A stretch of DNA of 64,000 nt, from positions 1,736,001-1,800,000 of the forward strand of contig NZ_CP053828.1 of assembly GCF_013372165.1 (NCBI RefSeq), read 5' to 3'. The DNA is from Campylobacter hyointestinalis subsp. lawsonii (GTDB lineage: Bacteria; Campylobacterota; Campylobacteria; Campylobacterales; Campylobacteraceae). Shown here piece by piece: positions 8,716-20,971 of this stretch (position 1 is its first letter; the number at the start of each line of letters is the position of its first letter). The notes below the pieces were generated by a model. The model had not been told where the DNA came from, did no database searches, and saw only the letters and a program-made list of their open reading frames with translations. A program made the position numbers and the translations under genes.

Positions 8716-10701
8716 ATGAATATTCAAGAAAAAAATGCAAAAGAATTCGACAAATTACAAAAAATTCTAGCAAAAAAGATAACTTCAGATCAAGATATAA
8801 ACATTTTTACAAAAAATATAACAGCCATTATGAGTATAAACGCCAAGTTAGCAAAGTTGCTTTTAAATTTTAAAGAAAACACAGAATTTGGTGCATTTAT
8901 GGGAAAAGATCCCCTTGATCTAAATATCATAAATCAAAAAAATCTAAACTATATGTTCGAACACCCAAAAGATGATGTAACAAATCAGATAAAAGAATTT
9001 GAAGATAAGTATGCACGTTATCAAACTCTATTTTTTTATGGACTTGGTAATGGTATATTTTATCGCTCTATTTTGGCAAATCCTAGCCATCAGCGTATCG
9101 TCGTATTTGAACCTGAGCTTGAAATTATATTTATCGTACTAAATTTGCTTGATTTTTCAAAAGAAATTTATAACGAAACTTTTATCTTATTCTATACAAA
9201 GATTATTAAGCCTACAGAAATTTACGTCGTATCTCATTACGATAATGTTTTTTTAAATATTAGAAATTACGAATACCACATTTACAACAAATTTTACGAA
9301 CAAGATATCTACAAAAAAGACGTTATACGCATAAACAAACTTATAACCCAAAATATGAAACAATGTCTTTTAGAGTGCGGAAATGACTCCTCAGATAGTT
9401 TAATAGGCATTAAACATGTCTTGCATAATATACCAGAAATTTACTCAAACTACTCATTAAGAACTATAGCTATTAAAAGACGTAAAAAAAACAGATACGC
9501 AATCATAGTCTCAACAGGCCCATCTCTTTATAAACAGCTTGATCTGCTTAAAAAAATAGAGCCTTATGCTCTTATCATAAGCATAGACGCCTCATATCCG
9601 ATCTTAAAAAAACACGGCATAAAGCCTGATTATGTTGTCTCATTAGAAAGAGTCGAGCCTACTTCAAAATTCTTTGAAGAAAAGGTTAGTAAATTTGATG
9701 ATGACATTATATTTATCACCTCTTCGCTCACTCATCAAAAAACCATTGAAAACTTACAAGGCAGACGGACTTGCTACCCTTTTAGACCTTTATCTTTTGA
9801 GCAATCCTTACAAGATAGGGTAGTAGGATATGCAGGAAGCGGTCCAAGTGCCGCACACTTAGGTGTAGATCTTGCTTTTTGGCTACAAGCTAGAGATATA
9901 ATATTCATAGGTCAAGACCTTGCATTTGGTAAAGACGGCACTAGCCATTCAAAAGGTCATATATATAAATCAACTGAAATCGATCCAGAAACTAGCGATA
10001 TTATCGAGACGGCTAAGGCTTATGGCGGTAAAGGCGATGTAAAAACTACTAAGGTATGGAATTTATTTAGAAATTATTTTGAGCATCAGTTTGCTATGAC
10101 AAAAAGAGATGGCACTTGGTGTGTCTATAACTGCACCGAGGGCGGCGCTAGGATAGAGGGCACCATAGAAAAGCCATTTAAAGATCTAGCAGATGAAATT
10201 TTAAGCAATAATCAATTAAAAATCATTACGCCAGTTGATAAAATTTCGCCTAAAATCACAGAAAAAAACATTCAAAAAGTTAGCAATAAAGTAAAGAAAT
10301 TTATTAAAGTGGGCTTAAAAATTCAAAAACAATGCGAAAAGATTTTTAAAGTTTTGGCAAAAGAAGTAGAAAAAGCTAAAAAGCTTAAAACTTTAGGCAA
10401 AGAAGACAAGATAAATTATGACAAACTTCAAGAGATATCTTTTAAAGTAGATGAGTTTAAATTAAATTTAAATGATCCTATATTTTTAGATGTATATTAT
10501 GGCTATTGCGGACAATTTCTCATTCATCAAGAGATGGAATTTGCGCAGATTGCAGTAAGGAATGTAAAAACCGAGCAAGAAAAAGATGACAAACTACTTG
10601 AGTGGGTTAGTGTTCAAGGATATTGGCTATTTAGCCTAGCTGGTAGTATTGATACTCTGATAAATGCCATAAAAGACTCATCAAAAGAGTGGTTAAAGTA
10701 A
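8716..10701 (+). CDS. DUF115 motility-associated factor glycosyltransferase
   Basis: The 661-residue protein has a family-typical central core: IVSTGPSLYKQLDLL (about residue 263), ISIDASYPILKKHGIKPDYV (about 290), GSGPSAAHLGVDLAF (about 374) and FIGQDLAFGKDG (about 397). This is the MAF_flag10/DUF115 domain. In Campylobacter and Helicobacter, such Maf proteins transfer pseudaminic or legionaminic acids onto flagellin in the cytoplasm. There is no signal peptide. The C-terminal 150 residues are Lys-rich and helical. An AGGAG site precedes the ATG. Which of the several Maf paralogues it corresponds to cannot be told. Confidence 0.88.
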   Translation: MNIQEKNAKEFDKLQKILAKKITSDQDINIFTKNITAIMSINAKLAKLLLNFKENTEFGAFMGKDPLDLNIINQKNLNYMFEHPKDDVTNQIKEFEDKYARYQTLFFYGLGNGIFYRSILANPSHQRIVVFEPELEIIFIVLNLLDFSKEIYNETFILFYTKIIKPTEIYVVSHYDNVFLNIRNYEYHIYNKFYEQDIYKKDVIRINKLITQNMKQCLLECGNDSSDSLIGIKHVLHNIPEIYSNYSLRTIAIKRRKKNRYAIIVSTGPSLYKQLDLLKKIEPYALIISIDASYPILKKHGIKPDYVVSLERVEPTSKFFEEKVSKFDDDIIFITSSLTHQKTIENLQGRRTCYPFRPLSFEQSLQDRVVGYAGSGPSAAHLGVDLAFWLQARDIIFIGQDLAFGKDGTSHSKGHIYKSTEIDPETSDIIETAKAYGGKGDVKTTKVWNLFRNYFEHQFAMTKRDGTWCVYNCTEGGARIEGTIEKPFKDLADEILSNNQLKIITPVDKISPKITEKNIQKVSNKVKKFIKVGLKIQKQCEKIFKVLAKEVEKAKKLKTLGKEDKINYDKLQEISFKVDEFKLNLNDPIFLDVYYGYCGQFLIHQEMEFAQIAVRNVKTEQEKDDKLLEWVSVQGYWLFSLAGSIDTLINAIKDSSKEWLK

Positions 10702-10829
10702 AGTAGATATTTTTGATGTCATAGCTGAGCATAAGCAGCCAACATTATTTGATGAATAAAATATAATATATTTTTCTATTTAATCACAAAAGAGAATTAT
10801 TTGAATTTTAATATAAAATTATATTAATT

Positions 10830-10972
10830 TTATCGTTTTTTGCACGTTATGTTTTTTAAGGTATCAGCGGCATTATTTACTAGATTTGTTGTGTTTTTAG
10901 ATATAGCTTCTAATTCTTGCTTTGTAGTGTTGGCCGTTTGTATTATGAAAAAAGCGTTAAGCGTAGTATAAA
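10830..10972 (-). pseudogene. possible C-terminal gene remnant in the intergenic region
   Basis: In the 424-bp gap between the DUF115 gene and ilvD, one minus-strand frame encodes a polar helical tail without a start codon. It is rich in Asn, Thr, Ala and Lys, includes Gln-Glu-Leu-Glu-Ala-Ile-Ser-Lys-Asn-Thr, and stops at 10830. It looks like the end of a coiled-coil protein such as a chemotaxis receptor. The parent is not identifiable. The rest of the gap is A/T-rich with no other feature apart from the ilvD promoter. Confidence 0.3.
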
Positions 10973-11086
10973 AATTCAAAAAATAAATTTAAATTTATAA
11001 GAAATATTTAATATAGAATTTTTACATATCGTTTTATCGCCTAGACAAAGCTTGTGTATTTTTAATTTTTTTAAATAAATTTTGGC

Positions 11087-11092
11087 TACAAT
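11087..11092 (+). promoter_or_regulatory. -10 box for ilvD
   Basis: TACAAT preceded by TTTGGC lies 34 bases before the ilvD ATG. AAAAGGA (11113-11119) is the ribosome binding site. Confidence 0.4.
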
Positions 11093-11125
11093 GCAGACAA
11101 AAATACAAAAGTAAAAGGATGCAAT

Positions 11126-12799
11126 ATGCGAAGTGATATCATAAAAGACGGCTACACAAGGACTCCACACCGCTCACTTTTAAGAGCGACTGGGCTTAAA
11201 GATGAGGATTTTGATAAGCCTTTTATAGGCGTGGCAAATAGCTTTATAGAGATAATTCCGGGGCATTTTTTCTTAGATAAATACTCCAAAATCCTAAAAG
11301 ATGAAATTCGCAAAAACGGCTGCGTGCCTTTTGAGTTTAACTGCATCGGCGTAGATGATGGTATCGCTATGGGGCATGGCGGTATGCTCTACTCACTTCC
11401 TAGCCGTGAGATAATAGCAAATTCAGTTGAAACCGTGATGAATGCTCACGCACTTGACGCACTAGTGTGTATGCCAAACTGCGATAAGATCGTTCCTGGA
11501 ATGCTTATGGGGGCTTTAAGAGTAAATGTCCCAACTATATTCATAAGCGGTGGGCCAATGGCTGCTGGAGTTGGGCTTAGAGGTGAGGCCTTGGATCTAA
11601 ATTCAGCTTTTGAAGCTGTTGGGGCGTATGAGACAAAGCAAATAGATGAAAAAGAGCTTAAACATATAGAGTGTAACGCCTGTCCTGGTGGGGGTAGCTG
11701 TTCTGGGATGTTTACTGCAAACTCTATGAATACCCTTTGTGAAGCGATGGGCGTGGCATTAGAGGGCAATGGCACTATTTTGGCTCTTACCAAAGAACGA
11801 GAAGAACTCATCAGAAAAGCAGCGCGCAGGATCTGTGAGATCGCCCTTGATGAGCGCTATAAAATCAAAAATATCATCAACGAAAAAACGATAAAAAACG
11901 CAATGGTAGTAGATATGGCAATGGGTGGTAGCTCAAATACAATTTTACATATGTTAGCTATTAGCCGTGAAGCTGGCGCACCACTAGATATAGCAAAATT
12001 AAATGATATTAGTCGCAGTGTCCCACATATAGCCAAAATCGCCCCGAGCCTACCTAGCGTACATATGGAAGATATTGCTAAAGCTGGTGGGCTAAGTGCG
12101 GTTATAAATGAGATAGCTAAATTCGATGATAAACTGCTAAATTTAGATGCCCTTACCATAAGTGGTGAGAGCTTAGGCGATAGGGTCAAAAATGCTGAAA
12201 TTTTGGATCAAAATATCATTCACACAGTCAAAAATGCCTACTCAAAAGTCGGCGGACTAGCTATTTTATTTGGCAATTTAGCCGAGCAAGGTTGCGTGAT
12301 AAAAACTGCTGGTATCATCGGCGGCAGACAATTTAGCGGAAAAGCGGTCTGCTTTAACTCTCAAGATGAAGCCATAAATGGCATTTCAAGCGGAAAAGTT
12401 CAAAAAGGCGATGTGGTTGTTTTAAGATACGAAGGGCCAAAAGGAGGCCCTGGAATGCAAGAGATGCTAAGCCCAACTAGCCTTATAGTGGGGCGTGGGC
12501 TTGGGGCTGATGTAGCCTTAATCACTGATGGCAGATTTAGCGGAGCGACAAGGGGACTTAGCATAGGGCATGTAAGCCCTGAAGCAGCTGAGGGCGGTAT
12601 GATAGGGCTATTAAAAGATGGCGATATCATCGATATTGATGTAGATAAATACAGCATAAATGTTCGCTTAAGCGACGATGAGATCAACGCTAGAAAAAAA
12701 GAGTGGAAATACGCTGGCAAAAAGGTAGATAGTCGCTGGTTAAGACAATACCAAAAGCTAGTTACAAATGCAAGTAATGGAGCGATTTTGGAAGCGTGA
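11126..12799 (+). CDS. ilvD: dihydroxy-acid dehydratase
   Basis: The 557-residue protein dehydrates 2,3-dihydroxy-3-methylbutanoate and the methylpentanoate homologue in valine and isoleucine synthesis. Fe-S cysteines are visible in CMPNCDK (about residue 116) and [11 protein letters not shown] (about 189). Further family motifs are [18 protein letters not shown] (about 78), [12 protein letters not shown] (about 438) and [11 protein letters not shown] (about 472). Length is normal for the family. It is probably transcribed alone; a hairpin follows. Confidence 0.96.
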   Translation: MRSDIIKDGYTRTPHRSLLRATGLKDEDFDKPFIGVANSFIEIIPGHFFLDKYSKILKDEIRKNGCVPFEFNCIGVDDGIAMGHGGMLYSLPSREIIANSVETVMNAHALDALVCMPNCDKIVPGMLMGALRVNVPTIFISGGPMAAGVGLRGEALDLNSAFEAVGAYETKQIDEKELKHIECNACPGGGSCSGMFTANSMNTLCEAMGVALEGNGTILALTKEREELIRKAARRICEIALDERYKIKNIINEKTIKNAMVVDMAMGGSSNTILHMLAISREAGAPLDIAKLNDISRSVPHIAKIAPSLPSVHMEDIAKAGGLSAVINEIAKFDDKLLNLDALTISGESLGDRVKNAEILDQNIIHTVKNAYSKVGGLAILFGNLAEQGCVIKTAGIIGGRQFSGKAVCFNSQDEAINGISSGKVQKGDVVVLRYEGPKGGPGMQEMLSPTSLIVGRGLGADVALITDGRFSGATRGLSIGHVSPEAAEGGMIGLLKDGDIIDIDVDKYSINVRLSDDEINARKKEWKYAGKKVDSRWLRQYQKLVTNASNGAILEA

Positions 12800-12812
12800 A
12801 AACTAAAAATTT

Positions 12813-12836
12813 CATAAAAAATAATGATTTTTTATG
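12813..12836 (+). terminator. ilvD terminator candidate
   Basis: Perfect 10-bp inverted repeat CATAAAAAAT/ATTTTTTATG with loop AATG, 13 bases past the ilvD stop. The stem is A/T-rich and therefore weak. Confidence 0.5.
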
Positions 12837-12872
12837 GCTCTAAAATTTAGCTAAGCCGCACAAGGAAAAATA

Positions 12873-14348
12873 ATGACTGATTTAGAACTAATAAATAAAG
12901 AAATTTTAGATTTAAATAATGTTTTAGATGCTGTTTGTAATCTAAGCAAAAGAATAGATGAAAATATTGATTTATTTAATAAATTTGAAAAATCTAAATT
13001 TAAAACTTCTAAAATTTTAAAAAATAATATTACAAGTGGAATCAAGGAAATTCTACTTGTAATAGATGAGTATAAAATCGATTTTCTGAGTCCAGAAGCC
13101 TTAGACCAAAAGAAAAAAGAACTACTAAGACAAATAGAACTTTTAAAAAATCAGCAAAATTTATTAGAACAAAAAGAAAAAGTAAATAGTTTTCAAGAGT
13201 CAAAAAGGCTAAAAAATACCTTTTTAGAAAATGAAGTTTTGCTTTATGAAAAAAGCAATTTTTATACAAAAGAAAGCGCAAGTTTTCATTTGACAAATAT
13301 TTTTTTACTTTACTTATTGAATCTTTGGAATTTTATACATAAAAATCTTTTAAGCTCTTCTGCTATTTTTATTTTCATCGGATTTGCAAGCGTTTTGCCA
13401 TATTTCATAGAAGAAAATTTACCAATAGCAGAAGTAAGCAATATTTATTTAGTCTATGCCGGAATTTGGGGAGCTATTATATTTATATATCTATTTTTAT
13501 TTTTAATGCCTTATTTGTATTCCAATTTTTATCTTTACAAAATAAATGTCAAAAAAACTATTTCAGTAAAAATAATATTATCCTTAGTAATACTTTCAAT
13601 GATGATATTTTTTTTGGTATTAAATAATTTGTCATCTTTACCAAAAAATTTTAGCGAATTTTTAGAACAAAATATAGAAATCATAAAAATCATCTCAGAT
13701 AAAATTATTAATTTGCTATATATATACATGATCGCCCATGTAATTATTGCTATTATGTTTTTAGCTAAAAAAGAAATTACAGCTAGTCCTTTAATTTGTA
13801 TAGCTTTTGTATTTGAGCTTTTATATTTAATGATTTTTATAAAAAATCCAACTTTTCTTGTATTTTTGAGTTTTGTAATAATTTTGTTATTAAGCCTTGC
13901 TTTTGCAAATTATAAATTTGATTATAAAATTGCTATAACTATAGGATTATTTTTTACTGGATTATCTTTTTTTATTATAGCGCCAAATATCGCACGCATT
14001 GCTCATATAGCAAACTATCACGATGATTTCTGGATAGAAAATAAATTTATAATCGATCTAAATATCACGACTGATAAATATATGTGCAACAATGAAGAAC
14101 AAACCAAAAAACAAACACAAAACAAAGATAAAAACGAGACTAAAAAAGAGCAAAATATAGAGCAAGAAGATATATTTGATAAACAAATCTACAGTTGCAT
14201 AAAATACGTTGATGAAAATGAAACCAAATTTAAAAATTTACTTGTTCGCACAAAAACCGACGATAGGTATTATTTAAGAGCTATTTTTAAAGAAAATAAT
14301 AAAAGCATCAAATCAGTTGATTTTAGCATTCCTAGAAATAAAAACTAA
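12873..14348 (+). CDS. hypothetical coiled-coil multi-pass membrane protein
   Basis: The 491-residue protein is not assignable to a family by eye. Residues 1-130 are charged, heptad-like helices (Leu-Asn-Asn-Val-Leu-Asp, then Lys/Glu/Gln-rich runs). About seven TM segments follow between 150 and 395, mostly Ile/Leu/Phe. The Asn/Lys/Glu/Gln-rich tail (about 400-491) contains two Cys (Tyr-Met-Cys-Asn, Tyr-Ser-Cys-Ile) and may be periplasmic. The coding sequence is markedly more A/T-rich than ilvD or pyrG on either side, suggesting acquired or fast-evolving DNA. It stands alone between terminator-like hairpins. Confidence 0.75.
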   Translation: MTDLELINKEILDLNNVLDAVCNLSKRIDENIDLFNKFEKSKFKTSKILKNNITSGIKEILLVIDEYKIDFLSPEALDQKKKELLRQIELLKNQQNLLEQKEKVNSFQESKRLKNTFLENEVLLYEKSNFYTKESASFHLTNIFLLYLLNLWNFIHKNLLSSSAIFIFIGFASVLPYFIEENLPIAEVSNIYLVYAGIWGAIIFIYLFLFLMPYLYSNFYLYKINVKKTISVKIILSLVILSMMIFFLVLNNLSSLPKNFSEFLEQNIEIIKIISDKIINLLYIYMIAHVIIAIMFLAKKEITASPLICIAFVFELLYLMIFIKNPTFLVFLSFVIILLLSLAFANYKFDYKIAITIGLFFTGLSFFIIAPNIARIAHIANYHDDFWIENKFIIDLNITTDKYMCNNEEQTKKQTQNKDKNETKKEQNIEQEDIFDKQIYSCIKYVDENETKFKNLLVRTKTDDRYYLRAIFKENNKSIKSVDFSIPRNKN

Positions 14349-14366
14349 AAAAATTTAAAATAAATG

Positions 14367-14404
14367 GTCTAATAATTTATAAATTTTTTATTAAATTATT
14401 AGAC
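14367..14404 (+). terminator. terminator candidate after the membrane protein gene
   Basis: Perfect 13-bp inverted repeat GTCTAATAATTTA/TAAATTATTAGAC with a 12-base A/T loop, 18 bases past the stop codon. Confidence 0.55.
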
Positions 14405-14437
14405 AAAACCAAATTTACCATACCATAAAAAAACTTT

Positions 14438-14446
14438 TGATATAAT
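14438..14446 (+). promoter_or_regulatory. extended -10 promoter for pyrG
   Basis: TGATATAAT, an extended -10 element, lies 29 bases before the pyrG ATG. AGGAAA lies just before the start. Confidence 0.55.
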
Positions 14447-14466
14447 CCCCAGATTAAAATCAATAG

Positions 14467-17712
<3,246 letters not shown>

Positions 17713-17716
<4 letters not shown>

Positions 17717-17735
17717 CTTCTTTTTTTGAAGCTAC
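17713..17735 (+). terminator. hairpin at the end of recJ
   Basis: Perfect 8-bp stem GTAGCTTC/GAAGCTAC with a T7 loop. It overlaps the recJ stop codon. The following sequence is only moderately T-rich. Confidence 0.5.
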
Positions 17736-17937
17736 ATTTAGATATTAAAAAATATATTTTATGCTAATTTTATATTGTAAATTTACAATTTGCTACACAT
17801 AGATATTGCCTATATAAAAACTTCATAAAAAGCCTAAAAATAGATATTTAAAGAGTAAATTTAAAACACAAAATAGCTATTTTCTACAAAATATAAATAT
17901 TTTACAAAGCAAATTCGAAGTAATTTTTAAATGAAGT

Positions 17938-18022
17938 TGGTATAATAATTACTCAAAAATAACCTAGAAGAGTTTAAACATAATAGACTAAATCAGCCTT
18001 ATTTATGTTTGAGCTTACCTAG
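17938..18022 (+). promoter_or_regulatory. nhaA promoter and structured 5' leader
   Basis: The 348-bp gap before nhaA has an extended -10 (TGGTATAAT, 17938-17946). About 15 bases later a long imperfect inverted repeat begins: CCTAGAAGAGTTTAAACATAA (17963-17983) matches the complement of 17999-18022. The transcript would have a leader of about 110 bases whose main feature is this hairpin. It lies well before the nhaA ribosome binding site (AGGAGAG). It may be a cis-acting RNA or a protein-binding dyad. The rest of the gap (17736-17937) is A/T-rich with no visible feature. Confidence 0.45.
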
Positions 18023-18064
18023 ATCGAAGTTGTATTTTGTTTGATGATTTAAATAGGAGAGCGT

Positions 18065-19222
18065 ATGAATTTAATCTTAAAATTTGTAAAGCACGAGTCT
18101 TTTGGCGGTGTTTTACTAATCATATCTACAGTCTTAGCGCTGATCTTCCAAAACGGCTTTTTAAGCGAATTTTATAGAGAAATACTAAGAGCTGAGTTTA
18201 GTATAGGTTTTCGCGATTTTAACCTTTCTAAACCGCTTATTTTATGGGTAAATGACGGACTTATGGCGATATTTTTCTTTGTCGTCGGACTTGAGCTTAA
18301 GCGAGAAGTGATAGATGGCGAACTATCAAAACCATCTCAAATAGCACTTCCTACCATAGCCGCACTTGGCGGAGTTATCTTGCCTGCGCTTATATTTTGG
18401 TTTTTTAACCATTCAGACGAATTTGCTATTCGTGGTTGGGCGATACCTACTGCAACAGACATAGCTTTTGCTCTTGGAATTTTACTCTTACTAGGCAAAA
18501 GAGTTCCATCAAGCCTAAAGATATTTTTACTAACTCTTGCTATCATAGATGACCTATGTGCCATTATCATCATCGCATTATTTTACACAAGCACTCTCTC
18601 ATTTAGCGCATTTTTGATAGCCGCTATCTGTCTTTTTGCTCTTGGCATACTAAACTATTTCAAAGTCGGTATAAAATCGATCTATATCCTAATAACGATA
18701 GTTCTTTGGATAAGCGTTTTAAAAAGCGGAGTTCATGCCACTATAGCAGGAGTAGTAGCGGCGTTTTTCATACCTTTAAAAGACAAAGACGGCAGAAATT
18801 TTTTAGAAGAGTTAGAGCACGATTGGCACGGGATCACAAGCTACATCATACTTCCGGTTTTTGCCTTTGTAAATGCAGGAGTTGGACTTAGCGGAGTTCA
18901 TATAAATCAGCTTTTAAATTCAGTTAGTCTTGGTATCTTCTTTGGATTATTTATAGGAAAACAAGTCGGAGTATTTTTATTTAGCTTTATATTTATAAAA
19001 TTAGGATTTGCAAAACTGCCAGAGGGCTCGACGTGGAAGCAGTTTTATGGCGTTTGCATACTAACAGGTATAGGATTTACGATGAGTTTATTTGTGGATT
19101 CTTTAGCTTACAACGACAGCGCCGCGTTTTTCCACGCCGATAAACTTGCTATCTTACTATCTTCATTTACTGCAGGGGTTATAGGCTTTATTTATTTATA
19201 TATCTTTTCTAAAAAAGATTAA
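18065..19222 (+). CDS. nhaA: Na+/H+ antiporter NhaA
   Basis: The 385-residue protein has about 12 TM helices. The ion-binding Asp pair lies in the family signature TDIAFALG (about residue 132) and LAIIDDLCAI (about 161), and the pH-sensor region FFVVGLELKREV is near 70. It extrudes Na+ in exchange for protons across the inner membrane. Length fits the family (about 385-390). The next gene starts nine bases later, so the two may form an operon. Confidence 0.95.
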   Translation: MNLILKFVKHESFGGVLLIISTVLALIFQNGFLSEFYREILRAEFSIGFRDFNLSKPLILWVNDGLMAIFFFVVGLELKREVIDGELSKPSQIALPTIAALGGVILPALIFWFFNHSDEFAIRGWAIPTATDIAFALGILLLLGKRVPSSLKIFLLTLAIIDDLCAIIIIALFYTSTLSFSAFLIAAICLFALGILNYFKVGIKSIYILITIVLWISVLKSGVHATIAGVVAAFFIPLKDKDGRNFLEELEHDWHGITSYIILPVFAFVNAGVGLSGVHINQLLNSVSLGIFFGLFIGKQVGVFLFSFIFIKLGFAKLPEGSTWKQFYGVCILTGIGFTMSLFVDSLAYNDSAAFFHADKLAILLSSFTAGVIGFIYLYIFSKKD

Positions 19223-19231
19223 AGAGTTAAA

Positions 19232-19723
19232 ATGCAAAATTTAGATAGCATTCAAAACGAAATGGACGCTTTTATAAATTCATTTAAGAGCCTTTTTATA
19301 GCTAGTTTTAGCTCACATCCAGTAGCTTCTTACGCTCCATTTATCAAAGAAAACGATAGTTTTTATATCTGCATTTCTAGCGTGGCTGAGCATTTTGAAG
19401 CTATTAGATCAAATAGCGATCAAATTTCTATAATGTTTTTAGAAGATGAAGGTATCACAAGCACCATTTTTGCTAGAAAAAGAGCAAGTTTTAGAGTAAA
19501 AGCCATCTTTGAAGATGAGTTTAGAGACGAACTATTTGATAAATTTAAAGCCAAATTTAAAGATGAGCCGGTTTTGGAAATGATTAAAAATATGCTTGAT
19601 TTTCATATCATAAAGCTTGAAGTGATGAGTGGTAAATTTATAAAAGGCTTTGGAATGGCATATAGCACAGACGGGCTAAAAGTCGTAAGCCACATAACAA
19701 AATCTCACATAAAAAATATCTAA
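19232..19723 (+). CDS. HugZ-like pyridoxamine 5'-phosphate oxidase-fold protein
   Basis: The 163-residue protein has a split-barrel pattern: SFSSHPVASYAPFI, then FYICISSVAEHFEAI and QISIMFLEDE. This resembles the N-terminal half of HugZ/ChuZ heme oxygenases and related heme-utilisation proteins. Those are usually about 250 residues, so this one is short. The C-terminus ends Ser-His-Ile-Lys-Asn-Ile. Role in heme or flavin chemistry is inferred from fold only. It follows nhaA closely. Confidence 0.7.
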   Translation: MQNLDSIQNEMDAFINSFKSLFIASFSSHPVASYAPFIKENDSFYICISSVAEHFEAIRSNSDQISIMFLEDEGITSTIFARKRASFRVKAIFEDEFRDELFDKFKAKFKDEPVLEMIKNMLDFHIIKLEVMSGKFIKGFGMAYSTDGLKVVSHITKSHIKNI

Positions 19724-19780
19724 ATTTAAAACAAATTTAAATTTCAAACAGGATAAAATCGAAGTAAATTTAAATAGATA

Positions 19781-19857
19781 TGGTGCCTAGGGGGAGACTC
19801 GAACTCCCGACCTCCGGCTTATGAGACCAGCGCTCTAGCCAGCTGAGCTACCGAGGC
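19781..19857 (-). tRNA. tRNA-Met (CAT)
   Basis: A cloverleaf with encoded CCA. The anticodon loop CTCATAA gives CAT (19821-19823 on the plus strand), and the T arm contains TTCGAGT. The CAT anticodon could be elongator Met or Ile2; it lacks initiator features. The acceptor stem GCCTCGG/CCTAGGC has a C-U mismatch at position 5-68, where CCGAGGC would pair perfectly. Confidence 0.9.
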
Positions 19858-19967
19858 ATCAAAAGAAAATGGATTATATCAAAATTAAGCTTATATTAAA
19901 ATTAATATTTTTAAATCCAAATTCATCTTTTTAAGGTAAAATAGCAGTAAATTTTTAAAGGATCAAT

Positions 19968-20729
19968 ATGAAAAATTTTCTTACTAGCCTAGGAACAGGG
20001 ATTTTGTTTTTGATACTTTTTGTAGCAGGAGCATTTTTCAATGAGTTTTTAACAGCAGAAAAAAGCTTTAATGCGAACAAAAGTATCAATTTTTCAAGAG
20101 ACATAGAGGTCTCAAAGCCTATCATACCAAATTTATTTGTATCTGAGCCAAATTTCGTAGCAACTGAAATTTTAGCAAATAAAACATCTCTAAATTCAGA
20201 TGAAAAGGCACAAATTTCAAAGCTATTTTCTATGATTATAGATAGAGTTCAAAAAGACGGGATTTGCGTAGGCGGAAGCTACTTAGTAGAGCCAAGGATC
20301 AGCCATAAAGACGAAAGCATAGTCGGACAAAAGCTAAGCGCAAAACTTACTTGTAAATTTACAAAAGACAAATTTCTGCTTTATAATGAGCTTTTAAATG
20401 ATATAGAATCTATCTTAAAAAATAGCGATCTTGTATCTGTTTCAATGCCTTTGCTAGTAGCACTAGCAGACCCAAAAGAGATTCAAAAAAATGAAGAAGA
20501 GCTATACGATGAGCTTTTAGCTAAATCGCTCAAACTTGCTAATCACTACTCACAGACATTAGGTAAAAACTGCTCGGTTTCAAATTTAAATTTGATCTCG
20601 CTAAATCCCTTGCCAAGAACGATGCAGTTAAACAGCGCAAAACAAAGCTCTCAGATAGACTTAACACTTCCTATAATCAAAGATGAAATTCAAAAAGCAA
20701 GTGCGAATGTGGTTTATGTTTGTAAATAA
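19968..20729 (+). CDS. SIMPL/DUF541-like exported protein
   Basis: The 253-residue protein has one N-terminal hydrophobic segment (about residues 7-27), probably an uncleaved anchor or signal peptide. A periplasmic domain follows. The second half, with a helix EELYDELLAKSLKLANHYSQTLG followed by an Asn/Leu-rich strand, resembles SIMPL (DUF541) proteins, whose function is poorly defined. Two Cys pairs (Gly-Ile-Cys, Leu-Thr-Cys; Lys-Asn-Cys, Val-Cys-Lys) could be disulfides. It has its own -10-like TAAAAT just upstream. Confidence 0.6.
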   Translation: MKNFLTSLGTGILFLILFVAGAFFNEFLTAEKSFNANKSINFSRDIEVSKPIIPNLFVSEPNFVATEILANKTSLNSDEKAQISKLFSMIIDRVQKDGICVGGSYLVEPRISHKDESIVGQKLSAKLTCKFTKDKFLLYNELLNDIESILKNSDLVSVSMPLLVALADPKEIQKNEEELYDELLAKSLKLANHYSQTLGKNCSVSNLNLISLNPLPRTMQLNSAKQSSQIDLTLPIIKDEIQKASANVVYVCK

Positions 20730-20733
20730 AGAA

Positions 20734-20851
20734 AACTAGTGGCGAAGTAAAATCGCTTTAGTAAAACTCACAGGGAAGCTAGTGGCGACGAACTAAGATA
20801 TATATGGCAAAATTCACAGAGACAGACGAATACGCAAAATCGCCACTAGTT
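20734..20851. repeat. 12-bp inverted repeat in the gap before flgE's end
   Basis: AACTAGTGGCGA (20734-20745) recurs inverted as TCGCCACTAGTT (20840-20851). A partial direct copy, CTAGTGGCGA, is at 20779-20788. No coding frame lies between. It could be a decayed mobile-element end pair or a recombination scar. Confidence 0.5.
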
Positions 20852-20944
20852 AAAGATTTCAACGACAAATAAAGCAACAAGTAAAGCTTTTAGTAAAATA
20901 TAGTAAAAATTTCAACAACAAATAAAACTATAAGAAAAGCATAT

Positions 20945-20966
20945 CAAAAAGGGGCTTAGAGCCCCT
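20945..20966 (-). terminator. flgE intrinsic terminator
   Basis: Perfect 7-bp G/C-rich stem AGGGGCT/AGCCCCT with loop CTA, followed on the minus strand by TTTTTGATAT. It begins six bases after the flgE stop codon. Confidence 0.85.
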
Positions 20967-20971
20967 AAAAA

